Shown: positions 27,644-35,878 of the stretch, piece by piece
Layout: each line of letters opens with the position of its first letter
Position numbering within the stretch: position 1 is the stretch's first letter
Source: Paracoccaceae bacterium
GTDB taxonomy: Bacteria; Pseudomonadota; Alphaproteobacteria; Rhodobacterales; Rhodobacteraceae
Length of the DNA stretch: 64,000 nucleotides
Assembly (NCBI GenBank): GCA_006226775.1
Contig: SBGD01000063.1
Span: forward strand, 1-64,000
Reading direction: 5' to 3'
The notes under the pieces: generated by a model
What the model was told of the DNA's origin: nothing
The model's database searches: none
Seen by the model: only the letters and a program-made list of their open reading frames with translations
Position numbers and translations under genes: made by a program

Positions 27644-28134
27644 CCGGGCAGCCTCACAAGGAATAGGTCGGTGAACAGGAATTCGATCGCAAAGGCCGAC
27701 ACCCCGGCCAGCACCGCCGCCCAGAGGGCCAGCGACAGGGCGGTGCGGCTGCGATCCGGGCGCATCAGTTCGGCGCCGAAGGTGAAGGCGAAGATGAAGA
27801 GCGCCGTGGCCGGCAGAAACGGCATCTGGCCGAACGTCGCCCCGCCATAGGCCAGCGTTGTGGCCAGGGTGAAGAGCGTGCGCCGCGCAGCACCAGGCGG
27901 CCAGGACTCGACCGGCAGATCGCGCGGCCCGCTCCCCAGCATGGCCCGCAGCAGAAGCAGCAGGCCCAGCACCGCGATCACGCCGCTGACGATCCCCGGC
28001 GTGATCCCCGGCGCGGTCAGCGGATCGCCATTGCGCTCGGCAAAGCGCGGCATGGCCACGGCCCCGGCCAGGGCGGCCAGCCCCAGCGACGTGACCACCA
28101 GTCCGGCGAAAAGATCGGTGCGGTGCAGGCTCAT
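27640..28134 (-). CDS. tctB: Tripartite tricarboxylate transporter small membrane subunit (TctB)
   Basis: 164-residue inner-membrane protein with four hydrophobic segments, the expected size and shape for TctB. It works with TctA (29149) and the periplasmic TctC (30742). The Gfo/Idh gene lies between tctA and tctB, an interruption of the usual tctCBA order. ATGA overlaps on both sides. Confidence 0.82.
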   Translation of the reverse strand: MSLHRTDLFAGLVVTSLGLAALAGAVAMPRFAERNGDPLTAPGITPGIVSGVIAVLGLLLLLRAMLGSGPRDLPVESWPPGAARRTLFTLATTLAYGGATFGQMPFLPATALFIFAFTFGAELMRPDRSRTALSLALWAAVLAGVSAFAIEFLFTDLFLVRLPG

Positions 28135-29156
28135 GGACGGGCTCCTTCAATGGCGCGCAGCCGGCGGGGCGTGGGGGTCAGCGCCCGGAGCACCCGGGCG
28201 ATCTCCTGCGCGCCCTGGGCCAGGTCGCACATCACCGGGCCCTCGCCTGCCAGTGCCGCGCGAAACAGGGTGAAGCTGCGCGCCAGAAGCGCGACCGGGG
28301 TGACGCCCAGCACCGCCTCCTCGCGGATCGCACCGGGGGTCACCGCAAAGCCCGCGCCGTGCCGCGCGTAGGTCACTTCGGCATGGCGCAGGGTTCCGGC
28401 GTTGAAATCCAGCGCAAGGTTGCCGCCATCGCCGATCAGCACCAGCCGCTTTTCGGTCAGCGCGCCGGGCACGAAACCATCCTCTCGGCTGCCGGCCACC
28501 AGCACGCCCAGCCGCAGACTGCCGCTGATCCCGCCGGCAAAGCCCAGGGTGAGGCGCAATTCGTCGGCGATCTCGGGGTCGAGCGCGCGCACCTCCTGCA
28601 GATCGACGCCGGTGATTGGGGTGCCGGTGAAATAGCGCATCAGGTCGAGGAAATGCACCCCGTCATTGCCGATCAGCCCGGAATCCGCGCGCATCCGTTT
28701 CCACCCGGAGAAATCGCCTTCGATCCGCTTCAGGGCGCCGATCGCGCCTTCGGCGAGCAGGGTCCGCGCCCGCGCGACCAGCGGATGACAGCGCAGCACA
28801 TGGCCGATCTGCACCGGCACATCCCCGGCCAGCCGCGCCAGCTCATCCGCTTCGGCGACCGAGGAAACCGCCGGTTTCTCGATCAGCAGCGGCTTGCCCG
28901 CCGCAAGGGCCACCCGCGCCAGCGGCATGTGCTGCGCCGGTGGCGCGACGATGTCGACGAGGCCCGCCACGGCGAGCATAGCCTCCGGCTCGGCAGCAAT
29001 ATCGCCCGGCGCGACACCCATGGCCAAGGCCGCCGCCCGCGCGCCCGGATCGGGATCGCTCACCAGCAGCCGCACCCCGGGCCGCGCGCGCCGCCAGGCT
29101 TCGGCGTGCAACCGGCCGAAGGCGCCGAAGCCGCAGATCAGCACCGCGTCATCCAT
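28131..29156 (-). CDS. Gfo/Idh/MocA-family oxidoreductase
   Basis: 341-residue NAD(P)-dependent dehydrogenase. Seen: Rossmann motif GFGAFG at 9-14 and the EKPAVSS signature near residue 95. It overlaps tctA by 8 bp and tctB by ATGA, so it is inserted within the transporter genes and should act on the imported solute. Different from the Gfo/Idh protein at 1853. Confidence 0.85.
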   Translation of the reverse strand: MDDAVLICGFGAFGRLHAEAWRRARPGVRLLVSDPDPGARAAALAMGVAPGDIAAEPEAMLAVAGLVDIVAPPAQHMPLARVALAAGKPLLIEKPAVSSVAEADELARLAGDVPVQIGHVLRCHPLVARARTLLAEGAIGALKRIEGDFSGWKRMRADSGLIGNDGVHFLDLMRYFTGTPITGVDLQEVRALDPEIADELRLTLGFAGGISGSLRLGVLVAGSREDGFVPGALTEKRLVLIGDGGNLALDFNAGTLRHAEVTYARHGAGFAVTPGAIREEAVLGVTPVALLARSFTLFRAALAGEGPVMCDLAQGAQEIARVLRALTPTPRRLRAIEGARP

Positions 29157-30654
29157 GGCTTCGCCCCAGCATCCGGCCGATGCCGCGGCGCACCGGCGGC
29201 AGCGCCAGCACGATCATCAGCAGCACCATCGCGGCGATCACCGCACTCACCGGCCTTGTGACGAAATCCACCGGATCGCCGCGCGACAGCGACAGCGAGC
29301 GGCGGAAATTCGCGTCCAGAATCGGCCCCAGCACCACGCCGAGGATCATCGGCGCCACCGGAAACCCGGTCTCGCGCATCACGAAGCCGATCAGCCCGAA
29401 GAGGATCATCACCCAGACGTCGAACAGCCGCCCGGCAATGGCGAAGGACCCCACCGCGCAAAGCACGAAGATGATCCCGATCAGCCATTCGCGCCGCACC
29501 TTCAGCACCCAGAGCAGCGGCCGGGTCAGCGCCAGCCCGAGCACGAGGATGGCGCAACTGGCCCAGAACACCATGGCCACGACGGAATAGAAGAAATCCG
29601 GCTGGGTGATCATGATCAGCGGTCCGGGGCGCAGCCCGTGGATCACCATCGCCGCCAGCAGCACCGCGGCGGGCGCCGATCCGGGGATCGCCAGCGTCAG
29701 CACCGGGATCAGCGCGCCGGGCACCGCGGCATTGTTGCCCGCCTCGGCGGCCAGAAGCCCGTCGACCGAACCATTGCCGAAGTCCTCGGGGGTCTTCGAG
29801 GCCCGCTTGGCGGCGGCATAGGAGACCCAGGCGCCCATGTCCTCGCCCACGCCGGGGACCACGCCCATGAAGGTGCCGATCACCCCCGAGCGCACCCAGG
29901 TCCGGGTGTAGGAAAAGACCGACAGCGCCGCCCCGATCACGTTGCCCATCTTCGCGCGCACCAGCTGGGTCGCCTCGGACCGCATGACCGAGAAGACCTC
30001 GGCGCAGCCGAAGGCACCCACCAGCACCGGCAGCAGGCCGAACCCGGCCTCGAGATCGGTGAACCCGTAGGTATAGCGCGAATAGGCGTGCAGGCTCTCC
30101 TGCCCGACCAGCGCCACCAGCAGGCCGAAGAACCCGGCGATCCAGCCTTTCAGCGGATCGTCCATCGCCGTCAGCTGGCCACAGAGCACGACGCCGAAGA
30201 CCGCCAGCCAGAAGAACTCGAACGAGGTGAAATCCAGCGCGAATTCCGCCAGCCAGGGCGCCAGCACCGCCAGCCCCAGCATGCCGATCATCGAGCCGAG
30301 GAACGACCCGGTGGTCGCCACCGCCATGGCATCGCCCGCCCGGCCCTGTTTGGCCAGCGGGAACCCGTCGAGCGCCGAGGCCGCATTGGCCGGCGTGCCG
30401 GGAATGTTGAGCAGGATCGCCGTGCGCCCGCCGCCATAGATCGCGCCGATATAGACGCAGATCAGCACCAGGATCGCGGTGTTCTGCGCCATGGTGAAGG
30501 TCAGCGTGGTGACCAGCGCCACCCCAAGCGTCGCGGTCAGACCGGGGATCATCCCCACCACGATGCCGAGCAGGGTGGCCCAGACCACGGTGACGATATC
30601 GGCGGAAAGACCGATCGCGAGAATGGCGTCGAGGAATTGGGAAAGTCCGTCCAT
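29149..30654 (-). CDS. tctA: Tripartite tricarboxylate transporter large membrane subunit (TctA)
   Basis: 501-residue permease with about 11-12 hydrophobic segments. Seen: N-terminal GLVVGMIPGLTATLG-like sequence (here GIVVGMIPGLTATLG), GAIYGGGRTAILLNIPGTPANAA, and in the second half GVVPGVGEDMGAWVSYAAAKR and LTLAIPGSAPAAVLLAA, the duplicated TctA signatures. Sodium-coupled uptake of a carboxylate or sugar acid is the family role. Substrate is set by the TctC protein and is unknown. Confidence 0.93.
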   Translation of the reverse strand: MDGLSQFLDAILAIGLSADIVTVVWATLLGIVVGMIPGLTATLGVALVTTLTFTMAQNTAILVLICVYIGAIYGGGRTAILLNIPGTPANAASALDGFPLAKQGRAGDAMAVATTGSFLGSMIGMLGLAVLAPWLAEFALDFTSFEFFWLAVFGVVLCGQLTAMDDPLKGWIAGFFGLLVALVGQESLHAYSRYTYGFTDLEAGFGLLPVLVGAFGCAEVFSVMRSEATQLVRAKMGNVIGAALSVFSYTRTWVRSGVIGTFMGVVPGVGEDMGAWVSYAAAKRASKTPEDFGNGSVDGLLAAEAGNNAAVPGALIPVLTLAIPGSAPAAVLLAAMVIHGLRPGPLIMITQPDFFYSVVAMVFWASCAILVLGLALTRPLLWVLKVRREWLIGIIFVLCAVGSFAIAGRLFDVWVMILFGLIGFVMRETGFPVAPMILGVVLGPILDANFRRSLSLSRGDPVDFVTRPVSAVIAAMVLLMIVLALPPVRRGIGRMLGRSHG

Positions 30655-30741
30655 GACCCTGCCAGGCTTGATCGTGGCGTCATGCGCGATGCACCCGGTC
30701 CGGGCGAAAGCGCCGCCGGACCGGGTTTCATCACACGCGGT

Positions 30742-31743
30742 TTACGGCTTGGGAATGCCGTATTGCGACGGGTCGTTGGGCGCGGCGCCACTCTCGTACT
30801 GCTGCCAGGCATTGATCGACAGCATCGGCATCGCGGCCGCTTCCGCCGCCTCGCCCCAGGTTGCCTTGAACAGCGCGCCACGCTCGGCGGCGAACTTCTT
30901 CATCACCTCGGAATTGGCGATCTTGTCGCCCCAGACCGCATCCATCGAGTCAAGCACCTCCTTCGGTGCATCGGCGGGGATGAAGATGCCGAAGTAGTTC
31001 GGCGCGCTGGCAACCCCCTCCAGCCAGTCGGTGATCGGCGGCACGGTGCCGAAGCCGTCAAGCTCGAGCGGCTGGTCGGCCACCACCGCCAGCGGGCGCA
31101 GACGCCCGGCGCGCACCATGTCGACCTGCTCGGTCGCGGTCTGGGCGGTGAACTGGGTCTCGCCCGCCACGGTGGCGATCACCGCGGGGTTGCCGCCTTC
31201 ATAGACGATCTGGCGATACTTGATGCCCGGCGCGGCGGCCTCGATGGCCTGCATCGCGATGGCACCCGCCGAGGACAGCCCGGCCGAGGCCACGGTGACC
31301 TCGCTCGCCTTCATCGCCTCGAGCAACTGGCCGAAGTCCTGGAACTCGCTGTCGCTGCGCACCGAGACCATGGCCGGGTTGGCCACATGCAGATACAGCC
31401 GCCACTGGTCGAGGGTGACATCGAGGTTGCCCAGCACCGGATAGGCGCCGAGGTCGGCGGCGGCCCCGGCGGCAAAGGTCATGCCATCGTGCGGCGCATC
31501 CCAGACCGCGCGCGTGCCGGTCGAGCCGGAGGCGCCGGGCTGGTTGACGATCACGAAGTTCTGGCCGAAGGCCTCGCTCAGTTCCCCGGCCACCACGCGG
31601 GTGACGGTATCGGTCGACCCGCCCGCCGACCACGGCACGATGATGGTCACCGGCTCGGTGGGTTTCCAGTCCTGGGCGGCGAGGGCCGCGGGCACCGCCA
31701 GCGTGGCCAGGGCGAGGGACACGATCTTCAACGATTGTTTCAT
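30742..31743 (-). CDS. tctC: Tripartite tricarboxylate transporter substrate-binding protein (TctC/Bug)
   Basis: 333-residue periplasmic Bug-family protein. Seen: Sec signal peptide ending PAALAAQ at about 24, WKPTEPVTIIVPWSAGGSTDT (Bug signature), NQPGASGSTGT and GGNPAVIATVAGE. AGGAGG precedes ATG 31743. First gene of the operon; the TetR-type operator lies 23 bp upstream of its start codon. Confidence 0.93.
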   Translation of the reverse strand: MKQSLKIVSLALATLAVPAALAAQDWKPTEPVTIIVPWSAGGSTDTVTRVVAGELSEAFGQNFVIVNQPGASGSTGTRAVWDAPHDGMTFAAGAAADLGAYPVLGNLDVTLDQWRLYLHVANPAMVSVRSDSEFQDFGQLLEAMKASEVTVASAGLSSAGAIAMQAIEAAAPGIKYRQIVYEGGNPAVIATVAGETQFTAQTATEQVDMVRAGRLRPLAVVADQPLELDGFGTVPPITDWLEGVASAPNYFGIFIPADAPKEVLDSMDAVWGDKIANSEVMKKFAAERGALFKATWGEAAEAAAMPMLSINAWQQYESGAAPNDPSQYGIPKP

Positions 31744-31958
31744 TTTATTATCCTCCTCTGCTAACTAAACGTTCGTTTAAAAGAGGGCCGCTTCGCTGAG
31801 TCTGTCAAGAAAAATCCAACCGCTGGCGATGGCCGCGACGCCCCCGCGCATCCGGCAGGACCGGCAGCAAGGCGCCCTTTGCCAAAGACCCCCCTTGCGC
31901 CCCCTACCCGGGCAGTGGTTATATTCATGAACCGGAATGAGTAAGGGGGGATACGGAA
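31744..31958. other. Divergent promoter region, TTT operon / metallo-hydrolase genes
   Basis: 215 bp between two divergent transcription units. On the minus side it holds the TetR-type palindrome at 31766-31779. On the plus side a weak TTGCGC (31895-31900), 18 bases, TTATAT (31919-31924) could drive the metallo-hydrolase pair. Nothing coding is supported. Confidence 0.5.
31766..31779. promoter_or_regulatory. TetR-type operator of the TTT operon
   Basis: Perfect 6-bp arms TAAACG / CGTTTA around TT. AAACG/CGTTT repeats are the common core of TetR/AcrR operators. It lies just upstream of tctC, with the only TetR gene of the window encoded in the same operon. Confidence 0.65.
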
Positions 31959-32876
31959 GTGCAGATCAATCGACGGTGCGTGCTTGCGGGGCTGGGCGGC
32001 TTTGCCCTGGGCCAGGGGCCGCTGCGGGCGCTGGCGCGCACCTCGGCCAGCATCGGGGAGTATGAGCTTGTCAGCCTGAGCGACGGCAACCTGGTGATGC
32101 CGCGCGAGTTCTTCTTCGAGGGGCTGCCGCAGGAGGACCTGGCCGAGGTGCTGGCGGGATACGACCTGCCCGCCGACCAGCTTGAACCGCCCTGCAACAT
32201 CACGCTGCTGCGCGATGCCGAGCGGGTGGTGCTGTTCGATGCCGGTTCCGGCCCGGCCTTCATGCCCAGCGCCGGGACGGTGCTGGAGGATCTCGAGGCC
32301 GCCGGCGTGGCGCCCGACGAGGTGACGCACGTGGTCTTTACCCATTGCCATCCCGACCATCTCTGGGGGGTGCTGGACGATTTCGACGACCTGGTCTTTG
32401 CCAATGCCGACTACCTGATGGGCCAGGCGGAATGGGACTACTGGCGCGATCCCGCCACCGTCGACACCATCGGCGAAGCGCGCGCCGCCTTCGCGGTGGG
32501 CGCCGCGCGCCGGCTGGATGCGATCGAGGACCGGCTGACCCGCTTTACCGATGGCCAGGAAATCCTGCCGGGGGTCATGGCACACGCCACATTCGGCCAT
32601 ACGCCGGGGCACATGGCCTTCGAGGTCCGCGCCGGCACCGACGCGCTGCTGATCGGCGGCGATGCCATCGGCAACCACCACGTCGCCTTTGCCCGGCCCG
32701 ACTGGCCCAACGGGGCGGATCAGGACACCGATCTCGGCGCCCAGACCCGCAAGCGCCTGCTGGACAAGCTGGCGCATGAACAGACCATCCTGATGGGATT
32801 CCACCTGCCGGGGGGCGGCATGGGCCGGGTCGAACGCGATGGCGACACCTATCGTTTCACAGGGGTAGACACATGA
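31959..32876 (+). CDS. Metallo-beta-lactamase-fold hydrolase, exported
   Basis: 305-residue protein. Seen: an N-terminal leader with NRRCVLAG that resembles a Tat signal, then a full MBL zinc site: H129-C-H-P-D-H134, GHTPGH, the Asp of IGGD, and His in GFHLPG. GTG 31959 is taken as start because AAGGGGGG lies 8 bases upstream and no ATG is better placed. Coupled by ATGA to a second MBL-fold gene. Substrate unknown. Confidence 0.82.
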   Translation: MQINRRCVLAGLGGFALGQGPLRALARTSASIGEYELVSLSDGNLVMPREFFFEGLPQEDLAEVLAGYDLPADQLEPPCNITLLRDAERVVLFDAGSGPAFMPSAGTVLEDLEAAGVAPDEVTHVVFTHCHPDHLWGVLDDFDDLVFANADYLMGQAEWDYWRDPATVDTIGEARAAFAVGAARRLDAIEDRLTRFTDGQEILPGVMAHATFGHTPGHMAFEVRAGTDALLIGGDAIGNHHVAFARPDWPNGADQDTDLGAQTRKRLLDKLAHEQTILMGFHLPGGGMGRVERDGDTYRFTGVDT

Positions 32877-33829
32877 AACAGGTCCTTCTCACCGCCTTCA
32901 CCGCCGCCCTGCTGGCCGCAGGCGCCGCCCAGGCCAGCGAGGATATCGCCGACAAGTATCCCGGCTCGCTGCTCTATGACAAACCCTGGGAGGTGATCCC
33001 CGGCGTGTTCTCGGCCATCGGCGCGACCGCGCCGCCGACCTATGAAAACGCCGGCCACAACAACAACCTCAGCTTCATCGTGACCGGCGACGGCGTCGTG
33101 GTGATCAATGGCGGCGCGGCCTATGGCCTGGCCCGGGCGCTGCATGACGAGATCAAGGCGGTGACCGACCAGCCCGTGAAGCTGGTGTTCAACGAGAACG
33201 GCCAGGGCCATGCGGCGCTGGGCAACAACTACTGGGCAGAGCAGGGCGTGCCGATCGTCGCGCATGTGGATGCCGCGCATGAGGTCGAGAGCTTCGGCGG
33301 CAGCATCCTCGAGGCCATGCAGCGCTACAACCGCGACCAGGCCGAAGGCACCGAGATCCAGGGCCCGACCGAGACCTTCGAGGAGGACTATATCGTCGAG
33401 ATGGGCGATTTCCGCATCGAGGCGCGCTATCTCGGCCCCGCCCACAGCCCCGGCGACATCGTGATCTGGCTGCCCGAGCAGAGCCTCGTGATCTCGGGCG
33501 ACATGGCGTTTCACGAAAGGATGCTGCCGATCTTCCCCGACACCATGACCGCCGACTGGATCGAGACCTGGGACACCGCCTTCGAGCCCCTGGGCGCGAC
33601 CTACGTGATCCCCGGCCACGGCCATCCGACCAATATGGCGCAGGTCAGGCGCTATACCCGCGACTACCTGATCTACCTGCGCGAGAAGATCGGCGCCCAT
33701 CTCGACGCGGGCGGCGGGCTGGCCGAGGCCTATTACGTCGACCAGTCGCCCTACGAGCACCTCGACACCTTCGAGGAACTGGCCACCAAGAACGCCGGCC
33801 GGGTGTACGAGCAGATGGAATTCGAGTGA
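32873..33829 (+). CDS. Metallo-beta-lactamase-fold protein with altered metal motif, exported
   Basis: 318-residue protein with a Sec signal peptide (about 1-21, ending AAQA) and an MBL-fold body. The HxHxDH site is replaced by N109-G-Q-G-H-A114 in the segment NENGQGHAALG, while the later ligands remain: HSPGD, ISGD and PGHGH. The conserved surroundings argue for a subfamily with a changed site rather than a decayed gene. It may bind a single metal or a different one. It forms a two-gene unit with the typical MBL protein at 31959 and ends convergent to the MFS gene. Confidence 0.78.
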   Translation: MKQVLLTAFTAALLAAGAAQASEDIADKYPGSLLYDKPWEVIPGVFSAIGATAPPTYENAGHNNNLSFIVTGDGVVVINGGAAYGLARALHDEIKAVTDQPVKLVFNENGQGHAALGNNYWAEQGVPIVAHVDAAHEVESFGGSILEAMQRYNRDQAEGTEIQGPTETFEEDYIVEMGDFRIEARYLGPAHSPGDIVIWLPEQSLVISGDMAFHERMLPIFPDTMTADWIETWDTAFEPLGATYVIPGHGHPTNMAQVRRYTRDYLIYLREKIGAHLDAGGGLAEAYYVDQSPYEHLDTFEELATKNAGRVYEQMEFE

Positions 33830-33844
33830 CGCCCGGCGCTGACG

Positions 33845-35143
33845 TCAGCCTGCCGCGCCGCTGACCGGGCGGTCCGGGTCGGGGTCGGAAGGGATGACAT
33901 CCGGCTCGGTCCGCGGGTCGAGCGCCATGGCGGCGGGCGAGATGTCGGGCAGCGGCACGAATTTCTCGCGCGCCTCGACCGGCAGCGCGCGCGCGCCCCG
34001 GACGCAGAAAAGGACGAAACCCGCGTAGAGGATCGCCACCGTGGACTCGAACAGAAAGAACGACCCCGGCCCGTAGACCGACATCAGCGCCGAGGCCAGC
34101 AAGGGCCCGATGGTGGCGCCGATCGAATAGACCATCAGCAACCGGCCCGAGGCCGCGACATAATACTTGCGCGCCAGCCGGTCGAAGGTCTGGGCGACGC
34201 AAAGCGGGTAGACGCTGCTGATCGCGCCGCCGAAGGCCAGCGCCATCACCATCAGGACCGGCAGCGGCACACCGCCCGCCAGCGCGGTCGTCAGCGCCAT
34301 CCAGGAGGTGCCGACCGCGATCAGGATGACGGCCATGACGATGCGGCGGTCGAACCGGTCGGCCAGGATGCCCACCGGCACTTGCGCGGCCAGCCCGCCG
34401 ATCACCACGGTGCTCATGAAGAGCGCGGCCTCCGAGACGCTCAGCCCGATCTGGCGGGCAAAGACCACGCCGAGCGCATAGTACGACCCGACAAGGATGC
34501 CCGCGACGCCTGCGCCGATGACGCCGACCTTCGAGGCGCGGAACAGGTCTGCCACGCCCAGCACCTTGAGATCGCCGAGATAGGGCTCGCCCAGGCGGGT
34601 CATGGCGATGGGCACCAGCGACAGCCCGATCAGCGCCGCGGCGATCATCAGAAGGTCGCTGCCGCCCACCGGCGCCAGGTTCACGAGGGTCTGGCCCAGC
34701 GCTGTCGCCAGGTACATCGCCAGCATGTAATGGCCGAGCACGCGCCCGCGGGTCTCGTTGCTGCTGCGCTCGTTGAGCCAGCTTTCGATCGAGGTGGTCA
34801 TCCCGGCGATGCAAAAGCCGTTGACCACCCGCAGGACCACCCAGGCCGCCGGATGGAAGAAGAAGTCATAGGCCAGGCAAGTGGCCGCGGTCAGCGCCGC
34901 AAAGGTCGAAAAGGCGCGGATATGGCCGATCCGCATAATCACATGCTTGCCCTTGTAGCCGCCGAAGGCGAGCCCGAGGTAATAGGCCGCCATGATCGCG
35001 CCGATCAGCGCCACCGAATAGCCCTCGGCCTGCATCCGCAGCGGCAAAAGGACGCCGAGCAGGCTGTTGCCGGCGATGAAGGCGCCGGTGCCGCCCAGTA
35101 GCGATCTCACGGGGGCCAGAAGGCCGCGAAGGGTCTGTGCCAT
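33845..35143 (-). CDS. MFS transporter (YcaD-like)
   Basis: 432-residue membrane protein with 12 predicted hydrophobic segments. Seen: GNSLLGVLLPLRMQAEGYS at the start, SWLNERSSNETRGRVLG (the loop-2 type motif found in YcaD/UMF-like proteins), and ADRFDRR in the second half. It probably exports small molecules; substrate unknown. Monocistronic, convergent with the MBL pair. Confidence 0.85.
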   Translation of the reverse strand: MAQTLRGLLAPVRSLLGGTGAFIAGNSLLGVLLPLRMQAEGYSVALIGAIMAAYYLGLAFGGYKGKHVIMRIGHIRAFSTFAALTAATCLAYDFFFHPAAWVVLRVVNGFCIAGMTTSIESWLNERSSNETRGRVLGHYMLAMYLATALGQTLVNLAPVGGSDLLMIAAALIGLSLVPIAMTRLGEPYLGDLKVLGVADLFRASKVGVIGAGVAGILVGSYYALGVVFARQIGLSVSEAALFMSTVVIGGLAAQVPVGILADRFDRRIVMAVILIAVGTSWMALTTALAGGVPLPVLMVMALAFGGAISSVYPLCVAQTFDRLARKYYVAASGRLLMVYSIGATIGPLLASALMSVYGPGSFFLFESTVAILYAGFVLFCVRGARALPVEAREKFVPLPDISPAAMALDPRTEPDVIPSDPDPDRPVSGAAG

Positions 35144-35272
35144 GGCGCGTTCCGTAGACGGCGCCCGTCACCAATCGGGTCCGGGCGGTGAGCAGGGTCC
35201 CGGCAGGGAACGCCGCGGGCCAAATCGACGGGGCCAGATCACTGCGGGCCGGATCAGGGCCGGTCGGAGCAA

Positions 35273-35301
35273 CGAAAAGGCCCCGGCGCGGGGGCCGGGG
35301 C
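35273..35301 (-). terminator. Rho-independent terminator of the stress operon
   Basis: On the minus strand an 8-bp stem GCCCCGGC / GCCGGGGC (35280-35301) with a 6-base loop is followed by CTTTTCG. It lies 74 bp beyond the dps stop and closes the DUF1127-Usp-Dps unit. Confidence 0.75.
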
Positions 35302-35374
35302 TGTTCTGCCGGATGTCCTGTCAACATGCGCCCGAAACGGCCCCGACGCAAGCCGGAGTGGCGCGGGCCGGCTG

Positions 35375-35869
35375 TCAGGCCACGGTCGCGCGCAGCATCC
35401 AGGCCGCCTTTTCGTGAAACGCGGCGCGCGTGGTGGCAATGTCCGCGGTGACCGGATCGCTCACCGCTTCGGCGCGTTCGACCAGCGCGCGCATCCGCTG
35501 CGCCAGGGCTTCGTGGTCGGCCTGAAGATCGCGCACCATCTCCTCGGCGCTCAGGCCGGCATCGGGGTCGCGGCCACCGGGCCCCGCGACAAGGCCCGAC
35601 AGCCGGACCATGGCGGGTTTGCCCAGCGCGCGGATCCGCTCGGCCAGCACATCCACCGCGGCGAACATCTCGGTGTATTGCGCCTCGGTCAGCGCATGAA
35701 CCGAGAAGAACATCGGCCCGGTCACGTTCCAGTGGTAGGCGTGCGATTTCAGCACCAGCCGATAGGTGTCGGTCAGAACCCCTGCCACGGCCTCGGCCAG
35801 CGACAGGGAATTGAGGATGTCGACCCCGGCGTCAAGGTTCACCGGGGATTTCTGCAACGTCGTTACCAA
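35375..35869 (-). CDS. dps: Dps-family DNA-binding ferritin-like protein
   Basis: 164-residue four-helix protein that stores iron and shields DNA in starvation and oxidative stress. Seen: LKSHAYHWNVTGPMFFSVHALTE and FAAVDVLAERIRALG with the His/Asp/Glu ligands of the intersubunit ferroxidase site. The start is TTG at 35869: an ideal AGGAGG lies 5 bases upstream and no ATG is near. The TAG stop of the upstream usp gene is part of that TAGGAGG, so translation is likely coupled. Terminator at 35280. Confidence 0.92.
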   Translation of the reverse strand: MVTTLQKSPVNLDAGVDILNSLSLAEAVAGVLTDTYRLVLKSHAYHWNVTGPMFFSVHALTEAQYTEMFAAVDVLAERIRALGKPAMVRLSGLVAGPGGRDPDAGLSAEEMVRDLQADHEALAQRMRALVERAEAVSDPVTADIATTRAAFHEKAAWMLRATVA

Positions 35870-35878
35870 GAAGACCTC

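Noticed and set aside
28894-31764. 956-codon open frame on the plus strand
   Set aside because: Antisense to tctA and tctC. Its long His/Arg/Gln-rich stretches are an artefact of codon bias on the opposite strand.
33838-33849. 12-bp palindrome GCTGACGTCAGC between convergent genes
   Set aside because: No T-run and it overlaps the MFS stop codon region; too short to call an operator or terminator without a second copy.
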